Source: CAWGXG01 sp963826505 | Lineage (GTDB): Bacteria > Chloroflexota > Anaerolineae > Aggregatilineales > Aggregatilineaceae | Assembly (NCBI GenBank): GCA_963826505.1 | Contig: CAWGXG010000010.1 | Span: 124,001 to 188,000 of the forward strand | DNA length: 64,000 nt | Direction: 5' to 3' | Shown: positions 17,731 to 25,596 of the stretch, piece after piece | Position numbering within the stretch: position 1 is the first letter of the stretch | How the letters are laid out: each line of letters opens with the position of its first letter | The notes under the pieces: generated by a model | The model's database searches: none | What the model was told of the DNA's origin: nothing | The model's input: the letters and a program-made list of their open reading frames with translations, nothing else | Made by a program: the position numbers and the translations under genes

Positions 17731-18626
17731 TTAAGCGCCTGCGCAATCGCATAGGTGCTGGGCGTCACGCTGAAAGCCATCGGCTGCACGTAGGATGCCC
17801 ACAGGCCCCACTGCTGGCTGCTGTTGGCGTTATAGGACAGGCCCAGGCAGCCCTGGTAAGCCACCAGGCTGCCGTCGTTATGGTAGCCCATCATCACGAC
17901 GGGCACGCGCCCGATCTCCCCATAGCCATACACGCCGCTGTACTGGTACGCTCCATAGAACAACACTGTTTCCGTCGTGTCCGCCCACCCGCTGACAAAT
18001 TGGTCGTAGGTCTGCTGGGGGTTGGACCAGATGGCGTAGGCCCGCGTGTAATCGCTCAGGTTGACCGCCGCCGCGTAATCGACCAGCCGCGCTTGCACCG
18101 TGCTGTACGTCCCTTGCGGTGAGAACTGGTCATAGCAGGAGCGGATCATCAGCGTATTGATTTCGATCGTGGAAGGCACCGCGCTGAGCGGCTGGAAATT
18201 CGCACCGGTGATCGGCCACTGGGCCATGCCCGTCGCGTTGGGGTTGTAACTCACATCATAGCAGCCCGCATAGGCGACGGTGCTGCCATTGCTGTGCGCC
18301 CCAACCAGCACACCCGGCACGCGCCCATACTGCGCGCCGATGAAGCCCGCCTGGAAACTGCCAAACCACGCCGTCACATAGGTTGTGTCCGCGTAGCCTT
18401 GCACGAAATCCTGGTAGGTCTGTGTGGGAGCCGACCATTGGCTGTAGGCCGCTGCGAAATTGCGGCTGTTGATCAGCGTGTAGTAGCTGTAGAGCATCTG
18501 GCGCGGTCCCACCGATCCCCCGGCCAGCGCGCGGCCAGGCACGCCGACCGTGCCGATCACCGCGATGATCAGCAGTGCCGCCGCCAAACGCCCCCATGAA
18601 CGCCCGGATCGTCGTATGTGCACCAT
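17715..18626 (-). CDS. Secreted protein with two tandem modules
   Basis: 303 aa with a signal peptide (basic start, hydrophobic stretch about 12-32, cleavage near GRALAGG). The mature part is an internal duplication. Module 1 begins YYTLINSRNFAAAYSQW and module 2 AVNLSDYTRAYAIWSN. Each continues with QTYxxFVxGxADTT, a GRVPxVxxGxHxxGSxVAYxGC segment and a second Cys near the module end, suggesting one disulfide per module. No enzyme motif is visible. ATG 18626 has GAGAGGA upstream. Function unknown; an extracytoplasmic binding or structural role is likely. Confidence 0.75.
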   Translation of the reverse strand: MVHIRRSGRSWGRLAAALLIIAVIGTVGVPGRALAGGSVGPRQMLYSYYTLINSRNFAAAYSQWSAPTQTYQDFVQGYADTTYVTAWFGSFQAGFIGAQYGRVPGVLVGAHSNGSTVAYAGCYDVSYNPNATGMAQWPITGANFQPLSAVPSTIEINTLMIRSCYDQFSPQGTYSTVQARLVDYAAAVNLSDYTRAYAIWSNPQQTYDQFVSGWADTTETVLFYGAYQYSGVYGYGEIGRVPVVMMGYHNDGSLVAYQGCLGLSYNANSSQQWGLWASYVQPMAFSVTPSTYAIAQALNAGCY

Positions 18627-18721
18627 GCTACGCCATCCTCTCCTTCATGCGATGTTCACGTTGTTGATTTGAGTATAGCAGGTTGCGTCCGGGGCGGGGA
18701 TACGGCGGGGCGACGCTTGCC

Positions 18722-19399
18722 CTACCCGGCCCGTTCGATCAGCGTAGGGTCATCGTTGGTGGGGCTATTCACGCGGCGCGACACGGGATAATAGGCCATC
18801 GCCTCGGCGGGATAGGGGCGCAGCAGCGGCATCACCTGGGCGGCGTCCGTCTGATCTGCGTCCAGCCACGCGGAGAAATCCTCGCGGGGCAAAATGACCG
18901 GCATGCGGTTGTGCAGTTGGGCCATCAATGCGTTCGGCTCGGTGGTGATAATCGTGCAGGAGAAAAGCGGTGAGCCATCATCAGGATTTTGCCACACGTC
19001 CCACAGACCGGCCAGACCAAACAGGGCCTGATCCTTCAGGTGAATGAACATGGGCTGCTTGCCGCCGGGCTGCTTCTGCCACTCGTAGAAACCATCCGCC
19101 AGAATAAGACAGCGGTGATAGCGCAGCGGGGCGCGGAAACTCGGCTTTTCGGTGAGCGATTCGGCGCGGGCGTTGATCATGCGATTGCCGATGCTGATGT
19201 CTTTGGCCCAATGCGGAATCAACCCCCAGCGCATGATCTCGACGCGGTTGAGCTTGCTGTCGCGGTCCTGCACGACAGTTGCGACCGGCTGCGTGGGCGC
19301 GATATTATAGCGCGCGGGCAGATCCGGCACTTCGGTCGCGCCGAAGGTGTCCGCGATGACAAGGGGGTCAGGCCCGGTGAGGGCAAATCGTCCGCACAT
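18722..19399 (-). CDS. SRAP peptidase (SOS response-associated, YedK/HMCES family)
   Basis: 225 aa beginning MCGRFALTG. In this family the initiator Met is removed and Cys2 forms a thiazolidine crosslink with abasic sites in single-stranded DNA. Further family motifs are PARYNIAPTQ, MRWGLIPHWA, NARAE, RCLILADGFYEW and MPVIL. Longer in-frame starts exist (19408 and upstream), but only 19399 places Cys at position 2. A near-consensus promoter puts transcription start at this very ATG. The protein shields abasic-site damage in ssDNA. Confidence 0.93.
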   Translation of the reverse strand: MCGRFALTGPDPLVIADTFGATEVPDLPARYNIAPTQPVATVVQDRDSKLNRVEIMRWGLIPHWAKDISIGNRMINARAESLTEKPSFRAPLRYHRCLILADGFYEWQKQPGGKQPMFIHLKDQALFGLAGLWDVWQNPDDGSPLFSCTIITTEPNALMAQLHNRMPVILPREDFSAWLDADQTDAAQVMPLLRPYPAEAMAYYPVSRRVNSPTNDDPTLIERAG

Positions 19400-19406
19400 A
19401 TGTTCC

Positions 19407-19435
19407 ATTATAGCATATGCGCCTGCCCCTGCCAA
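19407..19435 (-). promoter_or_regulatory. Near-consensus promoter predicting a leaderless SRAP mRNA
   Basis: Read on the minus strand: TTGGCA (19435-19430), a 17-base spacer, TATAAT (19412-19407), then seven bases and the ATG at 19399. A start site 7-8 bases after the -10 coincides with the A of the ATG. The alternative upstream ATG at 19408 lies inside the -10 box. Confidence 0.7.
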
Positions 19436-19581
19436 CAAAAAAACTATGAAACGGGTCGCAGAGATCGCAGAGGAAAACAAGGAAAAAACCATTCATGTAA
19501 AAACTCTGTGTTCTCCCTTTTTTCTCTGTGGCCCGCTTTCCCTTGATGGAGTGCTCAAGCACGGAAAATACGAGGCGATCT

Positions 19582-20442
19582 ATGTTCAGCATTGGCGAGA
19601 TTGAGATTCACGCGATCAGCGATGGCGTCGTGTGGATGGACTCCGGCGGTCCCTGGGGACTCGTGCCGCGCGCATTGTGGAGCCGCTACCTTCAGCCGGA
19701 CGAGCTGCACCGCGTCCCGATGATCCTCACCTGCCTGCTGGTGCGGGCCAGTGGCCGGACGATTGTGGTCGACACCGGGCTGGGCGACAAGCTCGACGCC
19801 AAGACGCGCGAGCTGTGGAATCTTCAGCGCCCGCGCGGCACGCTGATCGACGGGTTAGCACGGCTGGGAGTCACACCGGGCGCGGTCGATCTGGTGATCG
19901 ACACGCACCTGCACGCCGATCACTGCGCGGGCAATACGTGTCTGGATGCAAGCGGCACGCCCGTCGCCACTTTTCCCAACGCTGAGTACGTCGTGCAGCG
20001 CCGCGAATTCGAAGACGCCATGCAACCCAACGAGCGCACGCGCGCCACGTACTTCCCGGTGAATTACGAACCGTTACACGCGGCGGGGCAGCTCCGTCTG
20101 CTGGACGGCGACACGGCCCTGGTGCCGGGCGTACGCGTGGCGGTCACGCCAGGGCACACGCCGGGACATCAGTGCGTCGTGTTCGAAAGCGAGGGACAGT
20201 CGGCGCTGTTCGTGGCCGATCTGGCGAGTTATGCCGTTCACTTTGAAAAACTGGGGTGGATGACCGCTTACGATGTCGAGCCGCTGGTCACGCTGGAAAC
20301 CAAACGTCGCTGGCAAGCCTGGGCGCTGGACACGAACGGATTGCTAATCTTCCAGCACGACACGCACACGTTAGCCGGGCACCTGGTCGAAGATGAGCGG
20401 GGCCGCCGCACGATCGTGCCGATCACGGCGGAGTGGGAATAA
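19582..20442 (+). CDS. MBL-fold metallo-hydrolase
   Basis: 286 aa with the metallo-beta-lactamase zinc signature THLHADHCAGN (about residues 112-122). Further ligands are in TPGHTPGHQ and the Asp in FVADLASYAVH. The overall pattern (IVVDTGLGDKL, FPNAEYVVQRREFEDA) is that of the AHL-lactonase/hydrolase branch, but the substrate cannot be read. ATG 19582 with GAGG upstream is preferred over upstream in-frame starts because the family homology begins at MFSIGEIEIHAISDG. It is convergent with the next gene. Confidence 0.88.
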   Translation: MFSIGEIEIHAISDGVVWMDSGGPWGLVPRALWSRYLQPDELHRVPMILTCLLVRASGRTIVVDTGLGDKLDAKTRELWNLQRPRGTLIDGLARLGVTPGAVDLVIDTHLHADHCAGNTCLDASGTPVATFPNAEYVVQRREFEDAMQPNERTRATYFPVNYEPLHAAGQLRLLDGDTALVPGVRVAVTPGHTPGHQCVVFESEGQSALFVADLASYAVHFEKLGWMTAYDVEPLVTLETKRRWQAWALDTNGLLIFQHDTHTLAGHLVEDERGRRTIVPITAEWE

Positions 20443-20452
20443 CCGGCTGGCC

Positions 20453-20500
20453 CCACCCCCCACGTCTGTTGTAGGACATGGGGAGCGGAGGAGCCAACAG
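20453..20500. repeat. Imperfect palindrome between convergent genes, possible repeat copy
   Basis: CCCCACGTC and GACATGGGG pair with one C/A mismatch on + (a G-U wobble on -) around a short loop. It resembles the other G/C-tract palindromes at 7928, 22567 and 35715 in composition and intergenic position. It may also act as a weak terminator. Confidence 0.35.
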
Positions 20501-20519
20501 AGTCAACGCAACCGGGGCG

Positions 20520-21086
20520 CTAGAACTCGTCGTTGGGCTTCAGCAGCCGGTCGAGCATCACGACGACATCTTCAGTCTGGCCGTCCGCCACCATGAAGAA
20601 GCCTTCCAGCGTGCATTTCTGCACGAAACCCACGCTTTCAAACGCGCGGATCACTTTGGGCTCTCTGGCGAACACTTCCGCGCACAGGTAATGCAACCCT
20701 TCGCGGCGTGCCAGATCGATCGCCGTGCGCAGCATCTCAGTGCCCAGCCCGCGCCGCCGGTAATCTTTTGAGAGAAAAATCCGTATGTCGCCAATGTGAC
20801 TGTACGGCCCTTTACGCCGCTGAATGGTGGCATCACCGACAATACGCCGGTCGATCAGCGCCAACAGCGGCAGCACCTGGCTGTAATCCAGCTCCGATTT
20901 CCAGCCCCGAATCACATCAAGGTCGGTAAATTTGTGGCGCAGCCACAGCACATCGTCCGCATACACATCGGCGTAAAGCTGAACCAGCTCCTCAACATCA
21001 TCTGCGACTAAGGGTCGCAGCAGCAGCCGGGCACCGTCTCCAAGCGTAACGATTTTTCGAAAAGTATCTTTGACAGAATTTGACAT
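20520..21086 (-). CDS. GNAT-family N-acetyltransferase
   Basis: 188 aa with a GNAT core. Acceptor-side strands (LLLRPLVADDVEELVQLY) lead to GDIRIFLSKDYRRRGLGTEML, whose RRRGLGT is the acetyl-CoA pyrophosphate-binding loop. VIRAFESVGFVQKCTLEGFF is the usual C-terminal motif. The substrate is unknown. Start ATG 21086 (MSNSVKDTF) has AAGGTGA upstream; the longer in-frame extension is Arg-rich and unlikely to be translated. A TTGACT-18-TTTAAT promoter lies about 170 bases upstream. Confidence 0.88.
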   Translation of the reverse strand: MSNSVKDTFRKIVTLGDGARLLLRPLVADDVEELVQLYADVYADDVLWLRHKFTDLDVIRGWKSELDYSQVLPLLALIDRRIVGDATIQRRKGPYSHIGDIRIFLSKDYRRRGLGTEMLRTAIDLARREGLHYLCAEVFAREPKVIRAFESVGFVQKCTLEGFFMVADGQTEDVVVMLDRLLKPNDEF

Positions 21087-21256
21087 CACACTCACCTTAC
21101 CCCTTTCGGGCAAACACAGCACGTAGGCGGGAACGACCCGCCCAACTAACCACCGCGCAGCCACGGACTGCGCGACGACTCCGGCGCGGGCGAAAGCAGA
21201 CCACAGGCATAGCCGGACCCGCTGCCGCACGTCGCCGCAACCGATACAATACCTAC

Positions 21257-21286
21257 ATTAAAGCACCGGACACTTGATGAAGTCAA
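21257..21286 (-). promoter_or_regulatory. Promoter upstream of GNAT gene
   Basis: On the minus strand, TTGACT (21286-21281), an 18-base spacer and TTTAAT (21262-21257). It has the same hexamers and spacing as the promoter of the 48-aa gene. It leaves a leader of about 165 bases. Confidence 0.55.
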
Positions 21287-21339
21287 TTCCTTGTGAAACA
21301 TAGCACGAGCTTACCCGTGCGGCAATACATTCATCGAGG

Positions 21340-21418
21340 AAAAAAAACGGCGGCGTCCGTTCCCATCTCATTTTATGCCACACGGTACGGCAAACGAGAT
21401 AGGATATTAGGCGCCGCC
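21340..21418 (-). terminator. Large composite terminator after the 48-aa gene
   Basis: On the minus strand, GGCGGCG (21418-21412) pairs with CGCCGCC (21355-21349) and is followed by G and eight T (21347-21340). The 56-base interior is structured: ATCTC pairs with GAGAT, and TGCC with GGCA. The long loop is unusual for a simple terminator. Confidence 0.65.
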
Positions 21419-21436
21419 TGAGAGGTCAGGGAGGCA

Positions 21437-21583
21437 TTAGAAGATGAATTTCGGGTCCGTGTTGGTCTCCTTCTGTGCAGCACGTTCCTCATCGCGCCGG
21501 CAGCAGCCCGTCAGAGCCAGCACAGGCACGACCACCCCGAGAAACAGGTGAATCAGCCAGAACGCCAATGTCCCTTCAATCAT
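21437..21583 (-). CDS. 48-aa membrane or lipoprotein-like small protein
   Basis: A short gene with a very strong ribosome binding site (GAGGAGG, seven bases before ATG 21583). The product starts MIEGTLAFWLIHLFLG, a hydrophobic helix of about 20 residues. It continues to LALTGCC, which fits a lipobox (L-T-G-C), then a charged tail RRDEERAAQKETNTDPKFIF. The N-terminus lacks the usual basic residues of a signal peptide, so a single-span inner-membrane protein is equally possible. It has its own promoter (21656-21685) and its own terminator. No family recognised. Confidence 0.7.
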   Translation of the reverse strand: MIEGTLAFWLIHLFLGVVVPVLALTGCCRRDEERAAQKETNTDPKFIF

Positions 21584-21655
21584 GGTACACCTCCTCTAAG
21601 TGAGAACCCCCATTTCCATGTCACGTCGGAGTGCATGGTGGAGTGTTCTATATAT

Positions 21656-21685
21656 ATTAAACCATTGTTAATCACTCTGAGTCAA
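21656..21685 (-). promoter_or_regulatory. Promoter of the 48-aa gene
   Basis: On the minus strand, TTGACT (21685-21680), an 18-base spacer and TTTAAT (21661-21656). The predicted leader is about 65 bases. Confidence 0.6.
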
Positions 21686-21819
21686 ATATTCAATCCCGGT
21701 TGTACTATTCAGAATTGATACAGATTTTGAGGATAGAATTTATAGACTGCCATAGAAATGCACAGGTTGAACCAGTTTCGCGGTCAGACCAGGGGGCAGC
21801 GCATCCGATCGCACGCACA

Positions 21820-21853
21820 AAGCCCGCTCTCCAGACAGGCAAAGAGCGGGCTT
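21820..21853 (-). terminator. Terminator of the protease operon
   Basis: AAGCCCGCTCT (21820-21830) pairs perfectly with AGAGCGGGCTT (21843-21853). On the minus strand the stem is followed by TTTG. It lies about 29 bases after the stop of the trypsin-like gene. Confidence 0.65.
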
Positions 21854-21881
21854 AAGAATGAGGCCAGACCGCGGGAGCGGC

Positions 21882-22494
21882 TTAGCGTGTGAGTTTTTCC
21901 TTCAAGAAAGTTGTGACGACGTGCAGCGGCACCGCGAAACCCACGTCCGGCCCGGCGATCATGGTGTTGATGCCGACCAGCCGCCCGTTGACATCGACCA
22001 GCGGCCCGCCCGAGTGGCCCGGGCGCAGATGCGCGCTGATCGCGATCCAGTCGCGGCCGTCCGGCGGCAGCTCGGGCAGATGTGGACCGCTGCCGATCAC
22101 TACGCCGCCGGTGACCGCACCGTGTACGCCCCAGGGGTGCCCCACCGCCAGCACCCAATCGCCAGCGCGCAGCGATCGCGAGCTGCCTAGCTCGATCGTG
22201 GGCAAGTCCTCGGCCAGCACCGACAGTGCGGCCAGGTCGCGAGCCGGGTCGAAAGGCGAGCACCTGGCCGGGCAGCACGCGCCCATCTGGCAGTGTGACC
22301 TGGATCTCACTGCGAGCGGCGCGCCCGCGCCAGCCCTGCGGCGCGACGACATGGGCATTCGTCACGATAAGGCCCTGCGCGTGCCAGATCGTGCCCGCGC
22401 CGTTACCGGCACCGTTGCCGATCTGGACCAATGCGCGCCGCGCCGATCCGGCCGCCAGCGCGAGATCGTCATTGAGTTGTTGCAGGATGCTCAC
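21882..22494 (-). CDS. Trypsin-like serine protease, one-base frameshift
   Basis: Two overlapping frames together make one ~203-aa S1-type protease. The first runs from GTG 22494 (AAGGAG upstream) through IVTNAHVV (catalytic His) to LPGQVLAF. The second continues DPARDLAALSV (catalytic Asp) to GHSGGPLVDVNGRLVGIN (catalytic Ser), ending at 21882. The break sits at a TTT run near 22247, where one extra T would explain the shift. Unlike the upstream HtrA-like gene it has no PDZ domain, but the N-termini match (ILQQLxDDLA), so the two are tandem paralogues. No signal peptide is visible. Confidence 0.8.
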
Positions 22495-22566
22495 CGTATC
22501 ATCTCCTTGAGCATACAGCGATCAGCAATCAGTAAAGTACCATCTCACCCACAGACCAGCCGATCT

Positions 22567-22595
22567 CCCCCTCTCTAGCTCGGCTGGAGAGGGGG
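22567..22595. repeat. Intergenic palindromic repeat, copy B
   Basis: CCCCCTCTC (22567-22575) pairs perfectly with GAGAGGGGG (22587-22595). On the minus strand it continues into AGATCGGC, shared with copy A at 7928-7976. Confidence 0.6.
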
Positions 22596-22630
22596 TGAAG
22601 CCTGTTTTCAATTCCTTCGGTTCGCTGCGA

Positions 22631-23530
22631 CTACTCGCGCGCGCCGATCGTCACGGCGCGATCTTCCAACTTGCCGCCGCGCAGCAGTCGCACGGGCACA
22701 CTCTTCCCAACGCGATCGCCGCCCAGCAGAGCTTGCAGATCGTCCATATGGCGCACGGGCTGGCCGTCCAGCGCGACAACCGTGTCACCCATCACCAGCC
22801 CACCCTTTTCGGCAGGGCTGTCCGGTTCCACGGTGATCAGCATCAGCGCCGTTTCCTGCCCGAGCTCAGACGCCAGCGCGTCCGGCAAGCGCACCGGCTG
22901 CGCGCCGACGCCCAGATACCCGCGCCGGACGTGACCGTGCTCCAACAGCGTGGCGACCACGCTGCGCATGGTCTCGACCGGGACCGCGACGCTCACGCCG
23001 TTGACGAGCGCCGAGGTATTCAGACCCAACACCGCGCCGCCCGCACCGACCAGCGGGCCACCCGAAAATCCGGGATACATCACGACATCCGTTTGCAGGT
23101 AGCGGTCGATCTGGCCGCCTGCGGGAGTGCGCCACGCATCGCCCAGAGCGCTGACGACACCCAGCGTCGCCTGGACTGTCTCACCCGGGCGTCCCAGCGC
23201 CAGCACAAGCTGGCCCACACTCACCTGATCCCCGGCACGCCAGGCGGGTACAGTTAACCCGCTCGCCTGCACGCGGAGCACGGCCAGATCGGTGCTCGGA
23301 TCGCGCCCAACGAGCGTGGCATCGGCGCTGGAGCCATCCGGTAAGCCGACGCTCAGGTTATCGTCGCGCGTGATGACATGGTGGGCAGTGACGATTGCAC
23401 CATCCGCCGACCACACGATCCCGGTCGCGGGCATCCGCCGCCGTCCGTGAATGCGCACGATGGACGGCGAAGCGGTTTGTACGGTCTTGGCCAGGTCATC
23501 CGAAAGCTGCTGTAAGATAGTGTCAGGCAT
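22631..23530 (-). CDS. HtrA/DegP-like serine protease with PDZ domain
   Basis: 299 aa. The trypsin-like domain (about 1-190) has catalytic His in IVTAHHVI, Asp in PSTDLAVL and Ser in GFSGGPLV. A C-terminal PDZ domain (about 200-299) contains RRGYLGVGAQPV and GLVMGDTVVALDG. The preferred start ATG 23530 has AAGGAG ten bases upstream. No signal peptide or membrane helix is visible, which is unusual for HtrA proteins and suggests a cytosolic protease. It sits between the LuxR-type regulator and the PDZ-less paralogue on the same strand. Confidence 0.9.
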   Translation of the reverse strand: MPDTILQQLSDDLAKTVQTASPSIVRIHGRRRMPATGIVWSADGAIVTAHHVITRDDNLSVGLPDGSSADATLVGRDPSTDLAVLRVQASGLTVPAWRAGDQVSVGQLVLALGRPGETVQATLGVVSALGDAWRTPAGGQIDRYLQTDVVMYPGFSGGPLVGAGGAVLGLNTSALVNGVSVAVPVETMRSVVATLLEHGHVRRGYLGVGAQPVRLPDALASELGQETALMLITVEPDSPAEKGGLVMGDTVVALDGQPVRHMDDLQALLGGDRVGKSVPVRLLRGGKLEDRAVTIGARE

Positions 23531-23689
23531 GAGAGTCTGCTCCTTTGAATTCTTGGCTACGTTTTCAGTGTACGCGCGGCAGGGGGCAGCCCACATCCGC
23601 TCTTTGGTGAGCGCGCGCCCTGCCCTTTTGGGTAGGATGAAGGGAGTAGGTTGTTCTTATGCGGGTACGCGGAGGTAGCGACGTGCAAA

Positions 23690-24349
23690 TCAGACCGCGA
23701 TCAGGCCCAGCCGGATGGCGCGCACGACGGCATCCGTGCGGCTCTGCGCGCCGAGCTTGCCCAGCACAGCGTTGAGGTGGAATTTGACCGTGTGCTCGCT
23801 GATGTCGAGCCGCTGCGCGATGGCTTTGTTGGCGAGTCCTTCCGCCAATAGACGGACCACATCTAATTCGCGCGGAGTGAGGTCGGCGGTGGGCGGGTCC
23901 GGGCGCGCGACGGGTACCACGCTCGCCAGCGCCGGATCGAGCGCGGCCAACCCGGCTCTCACCGCCGCGATTGCGGCCAGCAGACGCCCAGCAGGCGCGT
24001 CACGCGGCAGCAAGCCGCGCGCACCCGCGCCCCAGGCTTCCGCCGCACCTTCTGTGCCCGGCAGCAGCGCCACGACCGGCGGCGCGTCGTCATCCGCATC
24101 GGGCAGGCGTTCCGCCGCGTGGAGCGGCTCCCAGCCCAGGTCCCACACCAGCACATCCGGGCGGTAGACGTCCAGCGCCGCGGCGAGATCGTCCGCTGCT
24201 GCCATCTGCCCGATGACGCGTGCGCCATCGCGCCCGCTTAGCAGCGCGGCCAGTCCGGCCCGCGCCAACGGATCGTCAGCCACGATCAGTACGCGCGCCC
24301 CGGCGGAGTGTCCATCCTGTGAGGTGGGATCGGTGTGGTCGGTGTCCAT
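23690..24349 (-). CDS. LuxR/NarL-type response regulator
   Basis: 219 aa. The receiver-like domain (about 24-140, RVLIVADDPLARAGLAALL) has the probable phospho-acceptor Asp in VLVWDLGWEP. Its loops are Ala/Gly-rich and the usual C-terminal Lys is not obvious, so phosphorylation is uncertain. The HTH domain (about 150-219) is canonical: LTPRELDVVRLLAEGLANKAIA and ISEHTVKFHLNAVLGKLGA. ATG 24349 is chosen because the upstream in-frame extension is Arg/Gly-rich and not homologous. It lies between NUDIX and HtrA-like genes on the same strand and is a candidate regulator of the proteases. Confidence 0.85.
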   Translation of the reverse strand: MDTDHTDPTSQDGHSAGARVLIVADDPLARAGLAALLSGRDGARVIGQMAAADDLAAALDVYRPDVLVWDLGWEPLHAAERLPDADDDAPPVVALLPGTEGAAEAWGAGARGLLPRDAPAGRLLAAIAAVRAGLAALDPALASVVPVARPDPPTADLTPRELDVVRLLAEGLANKAIAQRLDISEHTVKFHLNAVLGKLGAQSRTDAVVRAIRLGLIAV

Positions 24350-24399
24350 GCGCAGATTATAGCCAAAAGCGTCTTCAGATAGGCCCCTCCGCTTTTCCC

Positions 24400-25128
24400 T
24401 TACCGCCCGACCTGCAGCGCGAAGCGCACGATCAGCGCGTCGTCTTCCTGCATCGTACCGAGGACGCCCGCTACCCGCACGGGATCCCCGGTAACCTGTT
24501 GGGCATGGACGCGCAGCGTATCCCAAAGAAACTGCCCCGGCTGCGCTTCGACCGTGATGGGTGGGCGATCCCCGGAACCGTTGGCGGCGTATTCGCCGCG
24601 CGCCAGCACGGGGCGGCGTGCCAGCGGCGCTTCCGGATGGCCCTGCAAGCGATTGCGCAGCTTGCGCAGGCGCAGCCCGACCGGCAGCACCAGCCGCAGT
24701 CGCCGGGACAGTACCTGCAAGCGCACCACGCCCGGATCGCCGTTGCGCACGCTGAGTGCATCCGACAGGCGCTCGGCGTGGATGGCGGTCAGGCGCGGCG
24801 GCAGCGCACTCAGCGGGAAGAACCCCACGTCGACCGACTCGTTAGTGAGGGTCAGCGCCCCACCTGCCGCGTGGCCGACGTACACAAAGCTCAGATAATC
24901 CGGCTTCGTCGCGTAGATTCCGGCCAGCCGGTCGATCGCTACGCGGATGCCCGTTTCTTCCCACGCTTCACGCGCCGCACACTCGGCGGGAGTTTCGCCC
25001 TGTTCGGCGCTGCCACCGGGCACCACCCACACGCGAAAATCCTCGCGCTTGACCAGCAGCACCTCGCCGGAGTCGTTCATGGTGACGCAGTCCGCACCCA
25101 TCGCCATCAACATCGAGTTCTCTCCCAT
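24400..25128 (-). CDS. NUDIX hydrolase with C-terminal extension
   Basis: 242 aa. The NUDIX box GGSAEQGETPAECAAREAWEETGI (about residues 38-61) is complete (GX5EX7REUXEEXGU). A second domain of about 110 residues follows (VVRLQVLSRRLRLVLPVGLRLRKLRNRL, then a beta-rich end), which I do not recognise. NUDIX enzymes hydrolyse nucleoside diphosphates linked to another moiety; the substrate here is unknown. ATG 25128 lies 11 bases after the stop of the 58-aa membrane protein and the ribosome binding site lies within that gene's end, so the two are one transcript. Confidence 0.85.
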   Translation of the reverse strand: MGENSMLMAMGADCVTMNDSGEVLLVKREDFRVWVVPGGSAEQGETPAECAAREAWEETGIRVAIDRLAGIYATKPDYLSFVYVGHAAGGALTLTNESVDVGFFPLSALPPRLTAIHAERLSDALSVRNGDPGVVRLQVLSRRLRLVLPVGLRLRKLRNRLQGHPEAPLARRPVLARGEYAANGSGDRPPITVEAQPGQFLWDTLRVHAQQVTGDPVRVAGVLGTMQEDDALIVRFALQVGR

Positions 25129-25139
25129 AACACACAGCC

Positions 25140-25316
25140 TCACTGCTGCCGCCAATCCATCCGCCGCCCCACCAGCCACAGCGACCCGATCAGCACCCCC
25201 GCCAGCACGCCCAAATTGATCGCCAGCGGTACGCGGTCCGGCATGCCCAGTACCGTCTGGTGCGGGTAGACCTTGAGGAGATCGATCACCTCATACACGA
25301 CATCAGCGGGGGTCAT
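25140..25316 (-). CDS. 58-aa single-span membrane protein
   Basis: The frame from ATG 25316 (GAGAGG 11 bases upstream) reads MTPADVVYEVIDLLKVYPHQ, then a hydrophobic helix (about 32-50, AINLGVLAGVLIGSLWLVG), then RRMDWRQQ and a TGA at 25140-25142. The positive residues after the helix place the short C-terminus in the cytoplasm. It is the first gene of the NUDIX/regulator/protease run, 11 bases from NUDIX. No family recognised; a small regulatory or anchoring subunit is possible. Confidence 0.6.
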   Translation of the reverse strand: MTPADVVYEVIDLLKVYPHQTVLGMPDRVPLAINLGVLAGVLIGSLWLVGRRMDWRQQ

Positions 25317-25596
25317 GGGCGCGCTAGCCTCTCACAAGAGCAGAGACGATCACTTAGTCTGCCTGAGTATAAAAGCAAACACGCCCAAATCCCCACCGTT
25401 ATCAGGTAAGCGCCGGGTACTCGGCAGCTACAGCCCATAGGACGCGGCTCACGCAGGTAGACATTGTGCCCTTTCCGATTTTCCTCACGGCGCGTTCGGG
25501 ATTATTATTGACCCTATAGCGTACGCGCTTGAAATCAGGAAAGTGCATCAAAACTCGCACCACTGGCCACACCCTGAAGTAGAAGAGGAACGCCCG

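Noticed and set aside
25317..25596. Possible ZTP/purine riboswitch upstream of purC
   Set aside because: Some GC-rich pairing is present but the conserved cores of these riboswitches could not be found.
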